Source: Ramlibacter sp. | GTDB lineage: Bacteria > Pseudomonadota > Gammaproteobacteria > Burkholderiales > Burkholderiaceae_C | Assembly (NCBI GenBank): GCA_029237735.1 | Contig: JAQZBU010000071.1 | Location: 1 to 41,814 of the forward strand | Direction: 5' to 3' | DNA: 41,814 nt | Part shown: piece after piece, positions 17,813 through 25,336 of the stretch | Position numbering within the stretch: the stretch's first letter is position 1 | How the letters are laid out: the number at the start of each line of letters is the position of its first letter | The notes under the pieces: generated by a model | The model's input: only the letters and a program-made list of their open reading frames with translations | Told to the model about the DNA's origin: nothing | Databases searched by the model: none | Program-made: the position numbers and the translations under genes

Positions 17813-18330
17813 CGCGAGAGCGCATGCCCGGCCGGTTGATGACGTCGCTGCACCGTTTCGCCGAAGGCGTGGCGGCGGCATTGCTCGCGGTGATCTTCGT
17901 CGCGTTCCTCGTGCAGATCACCTTGCGCTACGTATTCAATTGGCCGGTGGGCTGGACCAGCGAGCTGTCGCTGGCGGCCTGGCTGTGGCTGGTGCTCTGG
18001 GGTGCGGCGTTCGTCCTGAAGGACGAGGAGGAGATCCGCATCGACCTCGTCACGGGGCATGCGAGCCGCCGCACGCGCCGTGCCATCGGCGCCTTCGGCG
18101 CGGTGAGCCTGATCGTGCTTTTCGGGATGTCGCTGCCGGCGTCTTACGCCTATGTGACCTTCATGAAAGTCGAGAAGAGTTCGTACCTCGGCATCCGCAT
18201 GGACATCATGTACTCGATCTACATCGTCTTCGCCGTCGCCGTCATCGCGCGCAGCCTGCGCCAATTGGTGCGCGGGCCCGCACCCGAGCCGGCGGCCGGT
18301 GACGTAGCCCTTCCTCCCTCCGCGTTGTGA
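17809..18330 (+). CDS. dctQ: TRAP transporter small permease DctQ
   Basis: Small membrane subunit of 173 residues with four hydrophobic helices. The DctQ signature is VQITLRYVFNWPVGWTSELS, followed by AAFVLKDEEEIRIDLVTGH. The ATG overlaps the dctP stop (ATGA), and a second ATG lies at 17824. The gene is intact, unlike its two partners. Together with DctM it would import the substrate delivered by the binding protein. Confidence 0.88.
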   Translation: MTRERMPGRLMTSLHRFAEGVAAALLAVIFVAFLVQITLRYVFNWPVGWTSELSLAAWLWLVLWGAAFVLKDEEEIRIDLVTGHASRRTRRAIGAFGAVSLIVLFGMSLPASYAYVTFMKVEKSSYLGIRMDIMYSIYIVFAVAVIARSLRQLVRGPAPEPAAGDVALPPSAL

Positions 18331-19469
18331 ATTTCACCAGTCCCTTCTCGCTGGCGCTCTACGCCATCGTGGCGCTCAGCCTGCTCGGCGTTCCCGTCGG
18401 GCACGCGATGATCGGCGGCTCCGTCCTGTACCTGTACCTCAAGGGGATGGACATGGGCACCGCCGCGGAGCAACTCCTCAACGGCACCTACTCGAGCTTC
18501 CTGCTGCTGGCCATCCCGCTGTTCATCCTGGCGGCCAGCATCATGAGCACCGGCAGCATCATGGACAGGCTGCTGCGCTTCTGCAATGCCATCGTGGGGC
18601 GCTTCCCGGGCGGTCTCGCGCAAGTCAACGTATTGCAAAGCGTGGTCTTCGCCAGCATGTCGGGCTCCGCGCTGGCGGACGCCGCCGGCTCAGGCAAGGT
18701 GATGCAGGTGATGATGACGCGCGAGGGCAAGTACACGCCTGGCTTCGCCGCCGCGCTGAGCGCAGTGTCCGCCGTGATCGGGCCCATCCTGCCGCCATCG
18801 ATTCCGATGGTGCTGTACGCGCTGGTCTCGGGCACCTCCATCGGCTACCTGTTCATCGCGGGCGTGTTGCCGGGGCTGCTTCTGGGGGCCGTGCAGATGG
18901 CCTTGATCTATTTTCTGGCCAAACGCCGCGGCTTCCCGGTGGAGGAACCGGTCGCGCTTCGCCACATGCCGAAGATCACGCTCGAGGCTTTTCCAGCGCT
19001 CATGCTGCCCGTGATCCTGATGGGCTGCCTCTACAGCGGCGTCACGACGCCCACGGAGGCCGCCGGCATCGCGGCCGCCTACGCGCTGCTGATCTCCGCC
19101 GGCCTGTACCGCAGCATGGGCTGGGGCGACCTGTACGAATCCCTGATAGTCAGCGCGCGCCTGTCCATCTCCATCGGCATGCTGATTGCCGGCGCGCTGG
19201 TGTTCAACTACGTCGTCACATCCGAGAACATCCCCGCCACTCTCAGTACTGCGATGAAGGGCTGGGATTTCTCTCCCATGGGTTTTCTGCTGCTGGTCAA
19301 CCTCATCCTGCTGGTGCTGGGCGCGTTCCTCGAAGGCTCGACCATCATCCTGATCATCCTGCCGGTGTTGCTGCCCACCGCGACGGCGCTGGGCATCGAC
19401 CCGGTGCACTTCGGCGTGGTGGCGGTGCTGAACATCATGATCGGCCTGGTGACGGGATATACGGGGTGA
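18327..19469 (+). CDS. dctM: TRAP transporter large permease DctM lacking C-terminal helices
   Basis: Large membrane subunit with a GTG start overlapping the dctQ stop. Motifs such as AIPLFILAASIMSTG, SGSALADAAGSGKVM, GPILPPSIPMVLYA and TTPTEAAGIAAAYA are normal. The 380-residue protein stops soon after NIMIGLVT, where homologues continue with a PPYG motif and about 50 more residues in two helices before ending in a Gly-Tyr-x-Gly tail. Here GLVT is joined directly to GYTG and a stop. This looks like an in-frame deletion that kept the natural last residues. The product probably cannot complete the transport domain. The dehydrogenase gene starts two bases later. Confidence 0.85.
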   Translation: MNFTSPFSLALYAIVALSLLGVPVGHAMIGGSVLYLYLKGMDMGTAAEQLLNGTYSSFLLLAIPLFILAASIMSTGSIMDRLLRFCNAIVGRFPGGLAQVNVLQSVVFASMSGSALADAAGSGKVMQVMMTREGKYTPGFAAALSAVSAVIGPILPPSIPMVLYALVSGTSIGYLFIAGVLPGLLLGAVQMALIYFLAKRRGFPVEEPVALRHMPKITLEAFPALMLPVILMGCLYSGVTTPTEAAGIAAAYALLISAGLYRSMGWGDLYESLIVSARLSISIGMLIAGALVFNYVVTSENIPATLSTAMKGWDFSPMGFLLLVNLILLVLGAFLEGSTIILIILPVLLPTATALGIDPVHFGVVAVLNIMIGLVTGYTG

Positions 19470-19471
19470 AC

Positions 19472-20326
19472 ATGGCGGACAACAAACTCCTCGTGGGCCT
19501 GATCGGCGCCGGCATCCAGCTCTCGCTCACGCCGGCGATGCAGGAGGAGGAAGCGTCGCACCACGGACTGCGCTTGCACTACCAGCTGATCGACCTGGAC
19601 CGCACGCCGGGCTCGCTGGAGCAGTTGCCGGCCTTGCTCACGGCCGCGCGCATCATGGGCTTCGCCGGGCTGAACATCACCTACCCGTGCAAGCAGGCCG
19701 TTGTTCCGCTCCTGGACGAACTGTCGCCCGAGGCGCGGGAGATGGGCGCAGTGAACACCGTGGTCGTTCGCAACGGGCGGCTCGCGGGGCACAACACCGA
19801 CGGCTCGGGTTGGGCCTGGGGTTTTCGCCGCGCCCTGCCGGGCGCCGACCTGGGCTGCGTCGTGCTATTGGGCGCGGGCGGCGCCGGCTCGGCCATCGCG
19901 CAGGCGCTACTGGGACTGGGTGCGGCGCAGCTGCGCATCGTTGACGTGGACCCCGCGCGCGCGCAGGCCCTCGCCGACGCGCTCAACGCCCGCCACAGCA
20001 ACCGCGTGGTCGCGCAGCACGATGCGGCGCACGCGATCGCGGGCGCGACCGGGCTCGTCCACGCCACGCCTACCGGTATGGCCAAATTACCCGGCCTGCC
20101 GATTCACGCCGCGCTGCTGCGGCCGTCGATGTGGGTGTCGGAGATCGTGTACTTCCCGATCGAGACCGACCTATTGAAGGCGGCACGCGCGATGGGCTGC
20201 CGCACGATGGATGGCGGCACCATGGCCGTCGGCCAGGCCGTGGGTGCGTTCGAGCTTTTCACAGGGTTGAAGGCCGATGCGGCGCGCATGGAACAACACT
20301 TCCACCGGCTGATCGCCGGGCGGTGA
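19472..20326 (+). CDS. Quinate/shikimate dehydrogenase (AroE/QsuD-like)
   Basis: NAD(P)-dependent dehydrogenase of 284 residues. Substrate-domain motifs are LIGAGIQLSLTPAM, NITYPCKQ with the catalytic lysine, and HNTDGSGW with the catalytic aspartate. The Rossmann motif is LLGAGGAGSAIAQALL, and strand 2 ends in an aspartate (IVDVDPARA), which favours NAD over NADP. The pattern SEIVYFPIETDLLKAAR and the C-terminal GQAVGAFELFTGL fit the catabolic QsuD type of Corynebacterium more than biosynthetic AroE. ATG 19472 was preferred to a GTG at 19466. With the dehydroquinase-like gene and TRAP genes it suggests oxidation of quinate, shikimate or a close relative. Confidence 0.87.
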   Translation: MADNKLLVGLIGAGIQLSLTPAMQEEEASHHGLRLHYQLIDLDRTPGSLEQLPALLTAARIMGFAGLNITYPCKQAVVPLLDELSPEAREMGAVNTVVVRNGRLAGHNTDGSGWAWGFRRALPGADLGCVVLLGAGGAGSAIAQALLGLGAAQLRIVDVDPARAQALADALNARHSNRVVAQHDAAHAIAGATGLVHATPTGMAKLPGLPIHAALLRPSMWVSEIVYFPIETDLLKAARAMGCRTMDGGTMAVGQAVGAFELFTGLKADAARMEQHFHRLIAGR

Positions 20327-20340
20327 CACGGGAGGCGATG

Positions 20341-21018
20341 ATGCTCGGGCAGGCCGCGCTGGCGATGTGGTGGGACATGGCGCCCGGCATGCGCGACGAG
20401 TTCGAGCACTGGCACTCGCACGAGCACTTTCCGGAACGGCTCGCGCTGCCTGGCTTTCTGCGCGCGTCACGCTGGGCCGATCGCGGCGGCGGGGAAGGTT
20501 TCTTCGTCATGTACGAGCTGGCCGAGTACGAGGTCCTCGTCTCGCCCGAATACGTGGCGCGGCTGAACGCGCCCAGCGAATGGTCACGCAGGATGATGCC
20601 GCACCATCGCCACATGGTGCGCAGCCAGTGCCGTGTGCTGGAGAGTCGAGGCGGCGTGGTGGCGGGCCATGCGGTCACCGTGCGATTGTCTCCGGTGCCG
20701 GGACGCGATGACCCCCTGCGCAGTTACCTGCATGCACTGGTGGAGGAGTTACCGGCGCGGCCCGGCTTCATCGGCGCACATCTGCTCAAGACAGACACGC
20801 CCGCCATCGCTCAGACCACCGAGCAGAAGATTCGCACCGGTGCGGACGATGCGGCCGACTGGATCTTCATCGCAAATGGCTACGACGCGCAGGCGCTGCA
20901 ACGGCTTACCGAGGGCGAGTTGTCGCATGAGGCCCTGCAGGCCGCCGGCGCGGCACCCGGTGCGACCACCGGGGCTTATGGACTAAGACTTTCGATGGTC
21001 GCCGCGGACGCGCGGTGA
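20341..21018 (+). CDS. EthD-like dimeric alpha-beta barrel protein (hypothetical)
   Basis: Protein of 225 residues with two similar halves. Each resembles a ferredoxin-like alpha-beta barrel unit: DEFEHWHSHEHFPERLALPG in the first half, and LHALVEELPARPGFIGAHLL in the second. The WHxxEHFPER type motif is common in EthD-like and related small-molecule handling proteins. The enzymatic role is not known. GGAGG lies five bases before ATG 20341; ATG 20338 is an alternative. It is 14 bases after the dehydrogenase gene and is probably the last gene of the quinate-like operon. Its end overlaps the DUF899 gene on the other strand by 36 bases. Confidence 0.65.
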   Translation: MLGQAALAMWWDMAPGMRDEFEHWHSHEHFPERLALPGFLRASRWADRGGGEGFFVMYELAEYEVLVSPEYVARLNAPSEWSRRMMPHHRHMVRSQCRVLESRGGVVAGHAVTVRLSPVPGRDDPLRSYLHALVEELPARPGFIGAHLLKTDTPAIAQTTEQKIRTGADDAADWIFIANGYDAQALQRLTEGELSHEALQAAGAAPGATTGAYGLRLSMVAADAR

Positions 21019-21720
21019 AGCCCTCGCGTCAAGGCAGCAGCCGCGCGTCTGCGTCTCGTACTCGTCGTGTCGGCGCCACCAGATGCCTGTCTCGTTGCGC
21101 CCCTTGGGCGCGCGGTCGAGCCATTGGTAAGCGCCCCAAAGGATGTCAACGCCGCGCGAATAGGTGGAGTAGGTGTGGTAGATGGCGCCGTCCTCCCGAA
21201 CGCCGCGCAGCGTCCAGGCTGGCTCGCGCCGGTAGTTGTATTCGACGGTGCCATCCTGTTGCTGCTGTTCGGTGAGCGAGACGTTGAAGTCGTAGTTGAA
21301 ATCGCCGCCAAGGGAGGATGCCCAGGGAAAGGTCCAGCCCATGCGGCGCTTGAACGCCTGCAGCTTCGCGAGTGGCGCGCGCGAGACGGCGCACAGCTGC
21401 ACGTCGTGGTGCGCCAGGTGCACTGCGAAGCCGTTGAAACCGTCTGCGATCATCGAGCAGGAGGGGCAGCCTGCTTCATAGTCGGGGCCGAACATGAAGT
21501 GGTACACCAGCAGCTGCGAGCGTCCCTGGAAAAGGTCGGCCAGCCTGGCGCGGCCTTCGTCGGTATCGAAGCCGTAGTCCTTGTCCACCCGCACCCACGG
21601 CAGCTGCTGGCGCTGCCGTGCCAGCTCGTCGCTGCGGCGCGTGTGTTCCTTCTCCGCGACCAGCAGCTCCAGCCGCGCGGCCATCCATTCCTTGCGTGTT
21701 CCAGTTCTGTGTTCAGTCAT
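20983..21720 (-). CDS. DUF899 family thioredoxin-like protein
   Basis: Protein of 245 residues of the DUF899 family, which has a thioredoxin-like fold. Recognisable motifs are LVYHFMFGPDYEAGCPSCSM with the CxxC, FPWASSLGGDFNYDF, VEYNY and the C-terminal YHTYSTYSRGVDILWGAY followed by WLDRAPKGR. The last 20 residues (CCLDARASPRVRG) look unconserved. AAGGAG precedes the ATG. Its biochemical function is unestablished. It is divergent from the HTH/TPR-like gene, with 106 bases between, a layout that suggests regulation by that protein. Confidence 0.85.
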   Translation of the reverse strand: MTEHRTGTRKEWMAARLELLVAEKEHTRRSDELARQRQQLPWVRVDKDYGFDTDEGRARLADLFQGRSQLLVYHFMFGPDYEAGCPSCSMIADGFNGFAVHLAHHDVQLCAVSRAPLAKLQAFKRRMGWTFPWASSLGGDFNYDFNVSLTEQQQQDGTVEYNYRREPAWTLRGVREDGAIYHTYSTYSRGVDILWGAYQWLDRAPKGRNETGIWWRRHDEYETQTRGCCLDARASPRVRGDHRKS

Positions 21721-21826
21721 CGCTCACTCCTTTCAGTGGGTTGTTGATCGAGCGCGGACTTATAGTAGGAACGATCATGCGAAGAGTGAGAGTGACAAGT
21801 GTGGCGGGATTCTGCGCGGGGTTGCG

Positions 21827-23050
21827 ATGGACTCGCTGATCACGGCAGCGGCGCGCGCGCTTGCGGCCGGAGACGTCCTTGGCGCACTCAACCGCGTCGC
21901 ACTGCGCGGCGACGCGCCGGCGCTTGCGCTGCGGGGTATCGCCATGGCGCGGCTCGGCGATTTCGCTCTGGCGAAAGACCTGCTGGATCGCGCCGGCCGA
22001 GCCTTCGGCGCAAAAGAAGCCGTGGCCCGCGCGCGTTGCGTGGTGGCGCAAGCCGAGATCGCGCTGGTTTCGCGCGATCTCGGCTGGCCCGCGAACGAGC
22101 TGGACAACGCACGAGCCACGCTCGCCGCTCATGGGGACGAGGCCAACGCAGCCCATGCGGGGCATTTGCAGGCACGGCGCCTGCTGCTTATCGGGCAACT
22201 GGGTGACGCCGAGCGGACGCTGGCCGGGCTCGACCCGGCCCCCTTGCCGCCGGCCGGCAGGGCGGCTCACGCGCTGGTGGTGGCGGGCCTTGCGGTGCGG
22301 CGCCTGCACACTCAAGCGGCTCGCGCAGCGCTCGCCGAAGCCGGGCGCGCCGCACGCGACGCAGGCATCCCCGCGTTGGCCGCGGAAGTGGATAGCGCGT
22401 CGCGCGCCCTCGATGCGCCCGCCGCGCGCCTCATCGCGCGCGGAACGGAGAAACCGCTGTTGCTGGAGGAAGTGGAAGCGCTCCTCGCGTCCAACGCATT
22501 CGTCGTGGACGCCTGCCGCAACGCCGTGCGGCAGGCGAGCAAATCGGTTCCGCTGGCAAGCCGGCCCGTGCTGTTTGCGCTGGCGCGCGCGCTGGCCGAA
22601 GCGTGGCCTGCCGACGTGACGCGCGACACCCTGGTCGCGCGGGCCTTTCGCGGCAAGCAGGCGGACGAGTCGTACCGCGCCCGGCTGCGCGTGGAGATGG
22701 GAAGGCTTCGCAACGTGCTCAAGCCCCTGGCCGGTGTCACCGCGACGCACCAGGGCTTTGTGCTCGCACCGCATCAAACGGCCGAGGTGGTCGTGCTCGC
22801 GCGGCCCACCGAAGATGAGCACGGGGAGGTGCTCGCGTTCCTGGCCGACGGCGAATCATGGTCGAGCTCGGGGCTGGCGCTGGCCCTGGGCGCCAGCCAG
22901 CGCACGGTGCAGCGCGCGCTGGAATCGTTGGCAGCGAACGGCAAGGTGCAATGGGTGGGCCAGGCGCGGGCGCGCCGCTGGATGACGGGGCTGGCCGTGC
23001 CGGGATTCACGACAACCTTGTTACTCCCCGCTTCCCTGCCCGGTGAGTAG
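21827..23050 (+). CDS. TPR-like protein with C-terminal helix-turn-helix
   Basis: Protein of 407 residues. Residues 1-240 consist of alanine-rich helical repeats (GALNRVALRGDAPALALRGI, LARLGDFALAKDLL-like units), giving a TPR or similar solenoid. The middle part (DVTRDTLVARAFRGKQADES, then ARLRVEMGRLRNVLKPL) resembles the winged-helix type found in OmpR-like or BTAD regulators. The C-terminus has a clear helix-turn-helix (SSGLALALGASQRTVQRALE, SLAANGKVQWVGQ). It is probably a transcription factor; its ligand is not known. ATG 21827 starts the homologous part. The beta-propeller gene follows after nine bases, and the DUF899 gene is divergent. Confidence 0.65.
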   Translation: MDSLITAAARALAAGDVLGALNRVALRGDAPALALRGIAMARLGDFALAKDLLDRAGRAFGAKEAVARARCVVAQAEIALVSRDLGWPANELDNARATLAAHGDEANAAHAGHLQARRLLLIGQLGDAERTLAGLDPAPLPPAGRAAHALVVAGLAVRRLHTQAARAALAEAGRAARDAGIPALAAEVDSASRALDAPAARLIARGTEKPLLLEEVEALLASNAFVVDACRNAVRQASKSVPLASRPVLFALARALAEAWPADVTRDTLVARAFRGKQADESYRARLRVEMGRLRNVLKPLAGVTATHQGFVLAPHQTAEVVVLARPTEDEHGEVLAFLADGESWSSSGLALALGASQRTVQRALESLAANGKVQWVGQARARRWMTGLAVPGFTTTLLLPASLPGE

Positions 23051-23059
23051 GATGACGTC

Positions 23060-23710
23060 ATGAAAAAACAGCCAGCCGAGATCGTGCGTGAGTACGGCCC
23101 CTTTCCGGGCGTGGAGCAGGTCGCCGGCGTCACATATGACGGCAAGCAAGTTTGGTTCGCTTCGGGGGACAAGCTGAACGCTTTGGACCCGGCAAGCGGC
23201 AACACGGTGCGCTCCATCGACGTCGCCGCGCATGCGGGCACGGCTTTCGATGGCCAGCACCTCTTCCAGATCGCCGAAGACCGCATCCAGAAAATCGACC
23301 CGGCCACCGGCCGCGTGCTCGGCACGATCCCTGCGCCCGCCGGTGGCGGCGACTCGGGGCTCGCGTGGGCCGAGGGCTCTCTGTGGGTGGGGCACTACCG
23401 GGAGCGCAAGATCCACCAGGTCGACCCGGAGACCGGCGTCGTGCTTCGCAGCATCGAGTCCAACCGCTTCGTCACGGGCGTAAGCTGGGTCGACGGTGAA
23501 CTGTGGCACGCCACGTGGGAAGGCGACGAGAGCGAACTGCGGCGGATCGATCCCCGCACGGGCGAAGTGCTGGAAGCGCTCGAGATGCCCGCGGGGACGA
23601 ATATCTCGGGGCTCGAGTCGGATGGTGCCGATCGCTTCTTCTGCGGCGGTGGTGGCACCGGCAAGGTGAGGGCCGTCCGCCGGCCGGGGCGGCGCGCCAG
23701 AGCCGCGTAA
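23060..23710 (+). CDS. Glutamine cyclotransferase/Vgb-like beta-propeller protein
   Basis: Protein of 216 residues made of repeated beta-propeller blades. Each ends in a motif such as KLNALDPASGNTVRSI, RIQKIDPATGRVLGTI, KIHQVDPETGVVLRSI and LRRIDPRTGEVLEAL. Regular spacing of about 40-45 residues gives four to five visible blades. There is no signal peptide. Such proteins are often annotated as streptogramin lyase or glutaminyl cyclotransferase-like, but no catalytic residues can be assigned here. The start ATG has AGGATG upstream and lies nine bases after the HTH gene, so both are probably co-transcribed. Confidence 0.7.
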   Translation: MKKQPAEIVREYGPFPGVEQVAGVTYDGKQVWFASGDKLNALDPASGNTVRSIDVAAHAGTAFDGQHLFQIAEDRIQKIDPATGRVLGTIPAPAGGGDSGLAWAEGSLWVGHYRERKIHQVDPETGVVLRSIESNRFVTGVSWVDGELWHATWEGDESELRRIDPRTGEVLEALEMPAGTNISGLESDGADRFFCGGGGTGKVRAVRRPGRRARAA

Positions 23711-23800
23711 GCGGGTTCTTACACCCCCGGTAGGCGCGGGACGGCTTGGCTTCATCGGTAGGGTGCGTACGCTTTTTCTTCTTTGATGAAGGAGCACGTC

Positions 23801-24139
23801 ATGCAACCAACCGAATTGAAGCAGCGTATCGACCGGGTCGAGCAATGCGCGGACGCAGCTGAGCGGGCGATCCAGTCGGGATCGGTACCGGGTGAACTGC
23901 GCCAGTCCGTGGACGCGATGCACCAGCAGGCACGCCAGGCCCAGCAGGCCTGCAGTGCCGGGCAACAGCAAGGCGACCAGAGCCGCCTGCGAGACGTGGT
24001 CGCGCAGCTTGAGCAAGCGAGCGACCGCGCGATGCAGGCATGCAGGAATGCCGGCAATGTCGACCCGAAATTGCAACAGGCTGTGCAGAGCGCACACGAC
24101 GAGGCGTCGAGCCTCAAGAAGCAGCTGCAGATGGGTTGA
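23801..24139 (+). CDS. Small helical hypothetical protein
   Basis: Protein of 112 residues, starting MQPTELKQRIDRVEQCADAA, with GAAGGAG ten bases upstream. It is rich in Gln, Ala, Arg and Glu with heptad-like spacing (RLRDVVAQLEQASDRAMQAC), so a coiled coil or helical bundle is likely. Four cysteines are spaced through it in Gln/Ala-rich helices (VEQCAD, QQACSAG, MQACRN). No transmembrane segment or signal is seen. I do not recognise a named family. It is a stand-alone gene. Confidence 0.6.
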   Translation: MQPTELKQRIDRVEQCADAAERAIQSGSVPGELRQSVDAMHQQARQAQQACSAGQQQGDQSRLRDVVAQLEQASDRAMQACRNAGNVDPKLQQAVQSAHDEASSLKKQLQMG

Positions 24140-24335
24140 TGTTTTGAAAAGAGGGGTTGATCGCGCGTGAGAATGGCGCTGCCTTCAGCTGCGTGCCACT
24201 GATGTGGGCGTTCGCGGCGAAGCAGTTTCGGGCCGGAGCCTGAAGGGCCTGCTGCGCCCGCATACAAAAACACATCTGGCGTCGCGCCCCGGGCTGGAAT
24301 ACAGTGGCCTTACAGAACCACAAGGAAAGTGCCAA

Positions 24336-24722
24336 ATGCCAATTCGTACTGCATCATTGACCACGAGGATCTCGGCCAACGGGCAAGCGCTGCATCGAGC
24401 GATGATGAGCCGAAGGGAAACTGGTGGGGCGGACGAAGCGCCGTCCGAAGCCGAGTCCGCCCTGATCGAGGAACGCCGGCTACTCAAGGAAGAGCGGGAA
24501 AAGCGCAAGAAGGAGGCGCTGCTGCCCAGGCCGAGCGCACTCGACCGGCTTGTGAGAACGCATCATCCCCAGGGCAAGGACAAGCCGAAAGTCAGGGGGG
24601 AAACTCACGACGCCAATGAAGCCAAGAAGCCCAAGTCCCGCAAAACGCGTGCCGAGAAGCAGGCGGAGAAAGCAGCGGCGCTGGACGCCGCCCGCAGGTC
24701 GCCGAAAAAGCCGGCGAAGTGA
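24336..24722 (+). CDS. Lysine-rich hypothetical protein
   Basis: Protein of 128 residues with AAGGA eight bases before ATG. It is highly charged. The central part (SALIEERRLLKEEREKRKKE) is a probable long helix, and the C-terminal third is basic and low complexity (KKPKSRKTRAEKQAEKAAAL, ARRSPKKPAK). This makes nucleic-acid binding possible, but no domain is recognised. An upstream extension in the same frame exists, without a ribosome-binding site. Confidence 0.5.
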   Translation: MPIRTASLTTRISANGQALHRAMMSRRETGGADEAPSEAESALIEERRLLKEEREKRKKEALLPRPSALDRLVRTHHPQGKDKPKVRGETHDANEAKKPKSRKTRAEKQAEKAAALDAARRSPKKPAK

Positions 24723-24808
24723 CCTCAGACTCACCACGACCCGAGGCCTAAGCCTTTCATCGCGGCCACGGTCATGCGGCGCGGTTCGTCAGGGCACAGC
24801 CGTGTGGG

Positions 24809-24991
24809 TCACGCGCCTTTGTCGGCACTGGGTTTGCCGTCCTCATCGTGTAGAGTCTTGTCCGGCATGATGGCCGGCGACCCTGCGCCAGGCGTGGTAT
24901 CAACGTTGCCTTGCACCAGGTCGAGAGCTTCGTCAACCTCGGCGGTCGAGTGCTTGGATGGTTCGATGTGAGCCGGCTTGTCTTGAGTCAT
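24809..24991 (-). CDS. Small acidic hypothetical protein
   Basis: Open frame of 60 residues (MTQDKPAHIEPSKHSTAEVD...). It is acidic and rich in Pro, Asp and Lys, without a hydrophobic segment, and probably disordered. A weak GGAA lies upstream of the ATG. It resembles the small unstructured stress-type proteins of Burkholderiales only in composition. It could also be non-coding, so confidence is modest. Confidence 0.4.
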   Translation of the reverse strand: MTQDKPAHIEPSKHSTAEVDEALDLVQGNVDTTPGAGSPAIMPDKTLHDEDGKPSADKGA

Positions 24992-25336
24992 AGGGGTTCC
25001 GTTCTATTGATGAACTGGCTCCTCAGTATTTGACCCCTGGCGTGCCGCGTCTGTCGGTCCGTCGGACGCGCAAGGGTAAGCGAACGCCTACCGCAGTGAT
25101 CCGATGCGGTCGCGAGAGGGAACAAAAAGAAAAAAGTGCGCGCGCTTTCGCTCGCCGTCCAGATCACATCCGGGGTTCGCCTCGCTCGGATTGCGTTCTG
25201 AAAAATTCTGCTTCCTGCAGGCCATGGGTCGTTAGACTTGGCCGCGTGGGCGAGATCTACCAGCACGACGCAGCCCACCAGGACCCCGCCATCGCAATTG
25301 GAAGACGCCATCACGGCGGATCGCAGGAACCTTCGT
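24992..25336. other. 345-base gap with no convincing gene
   Basis: This stretch lies between the small acidic open frame and the lipase-like gene. It is less GC-rich than its surroundings near 25120-25220 (for example the run AAAAAGAAAAAAG at 25127-25139). Open frames across it lack family features and overlap the real lipoprotein start. It should hold the promoters for the two divergent neighbours. No clear operator or RNA structure was recognised. Confidence 0.4.

Noticed and set aside
21761..21766. TATAGT as a -10 element for the TPR-like/HTH gene
   Set aside because: No -35 at acceptable spacing; the closest TTGTTG leaves only 14 bases.
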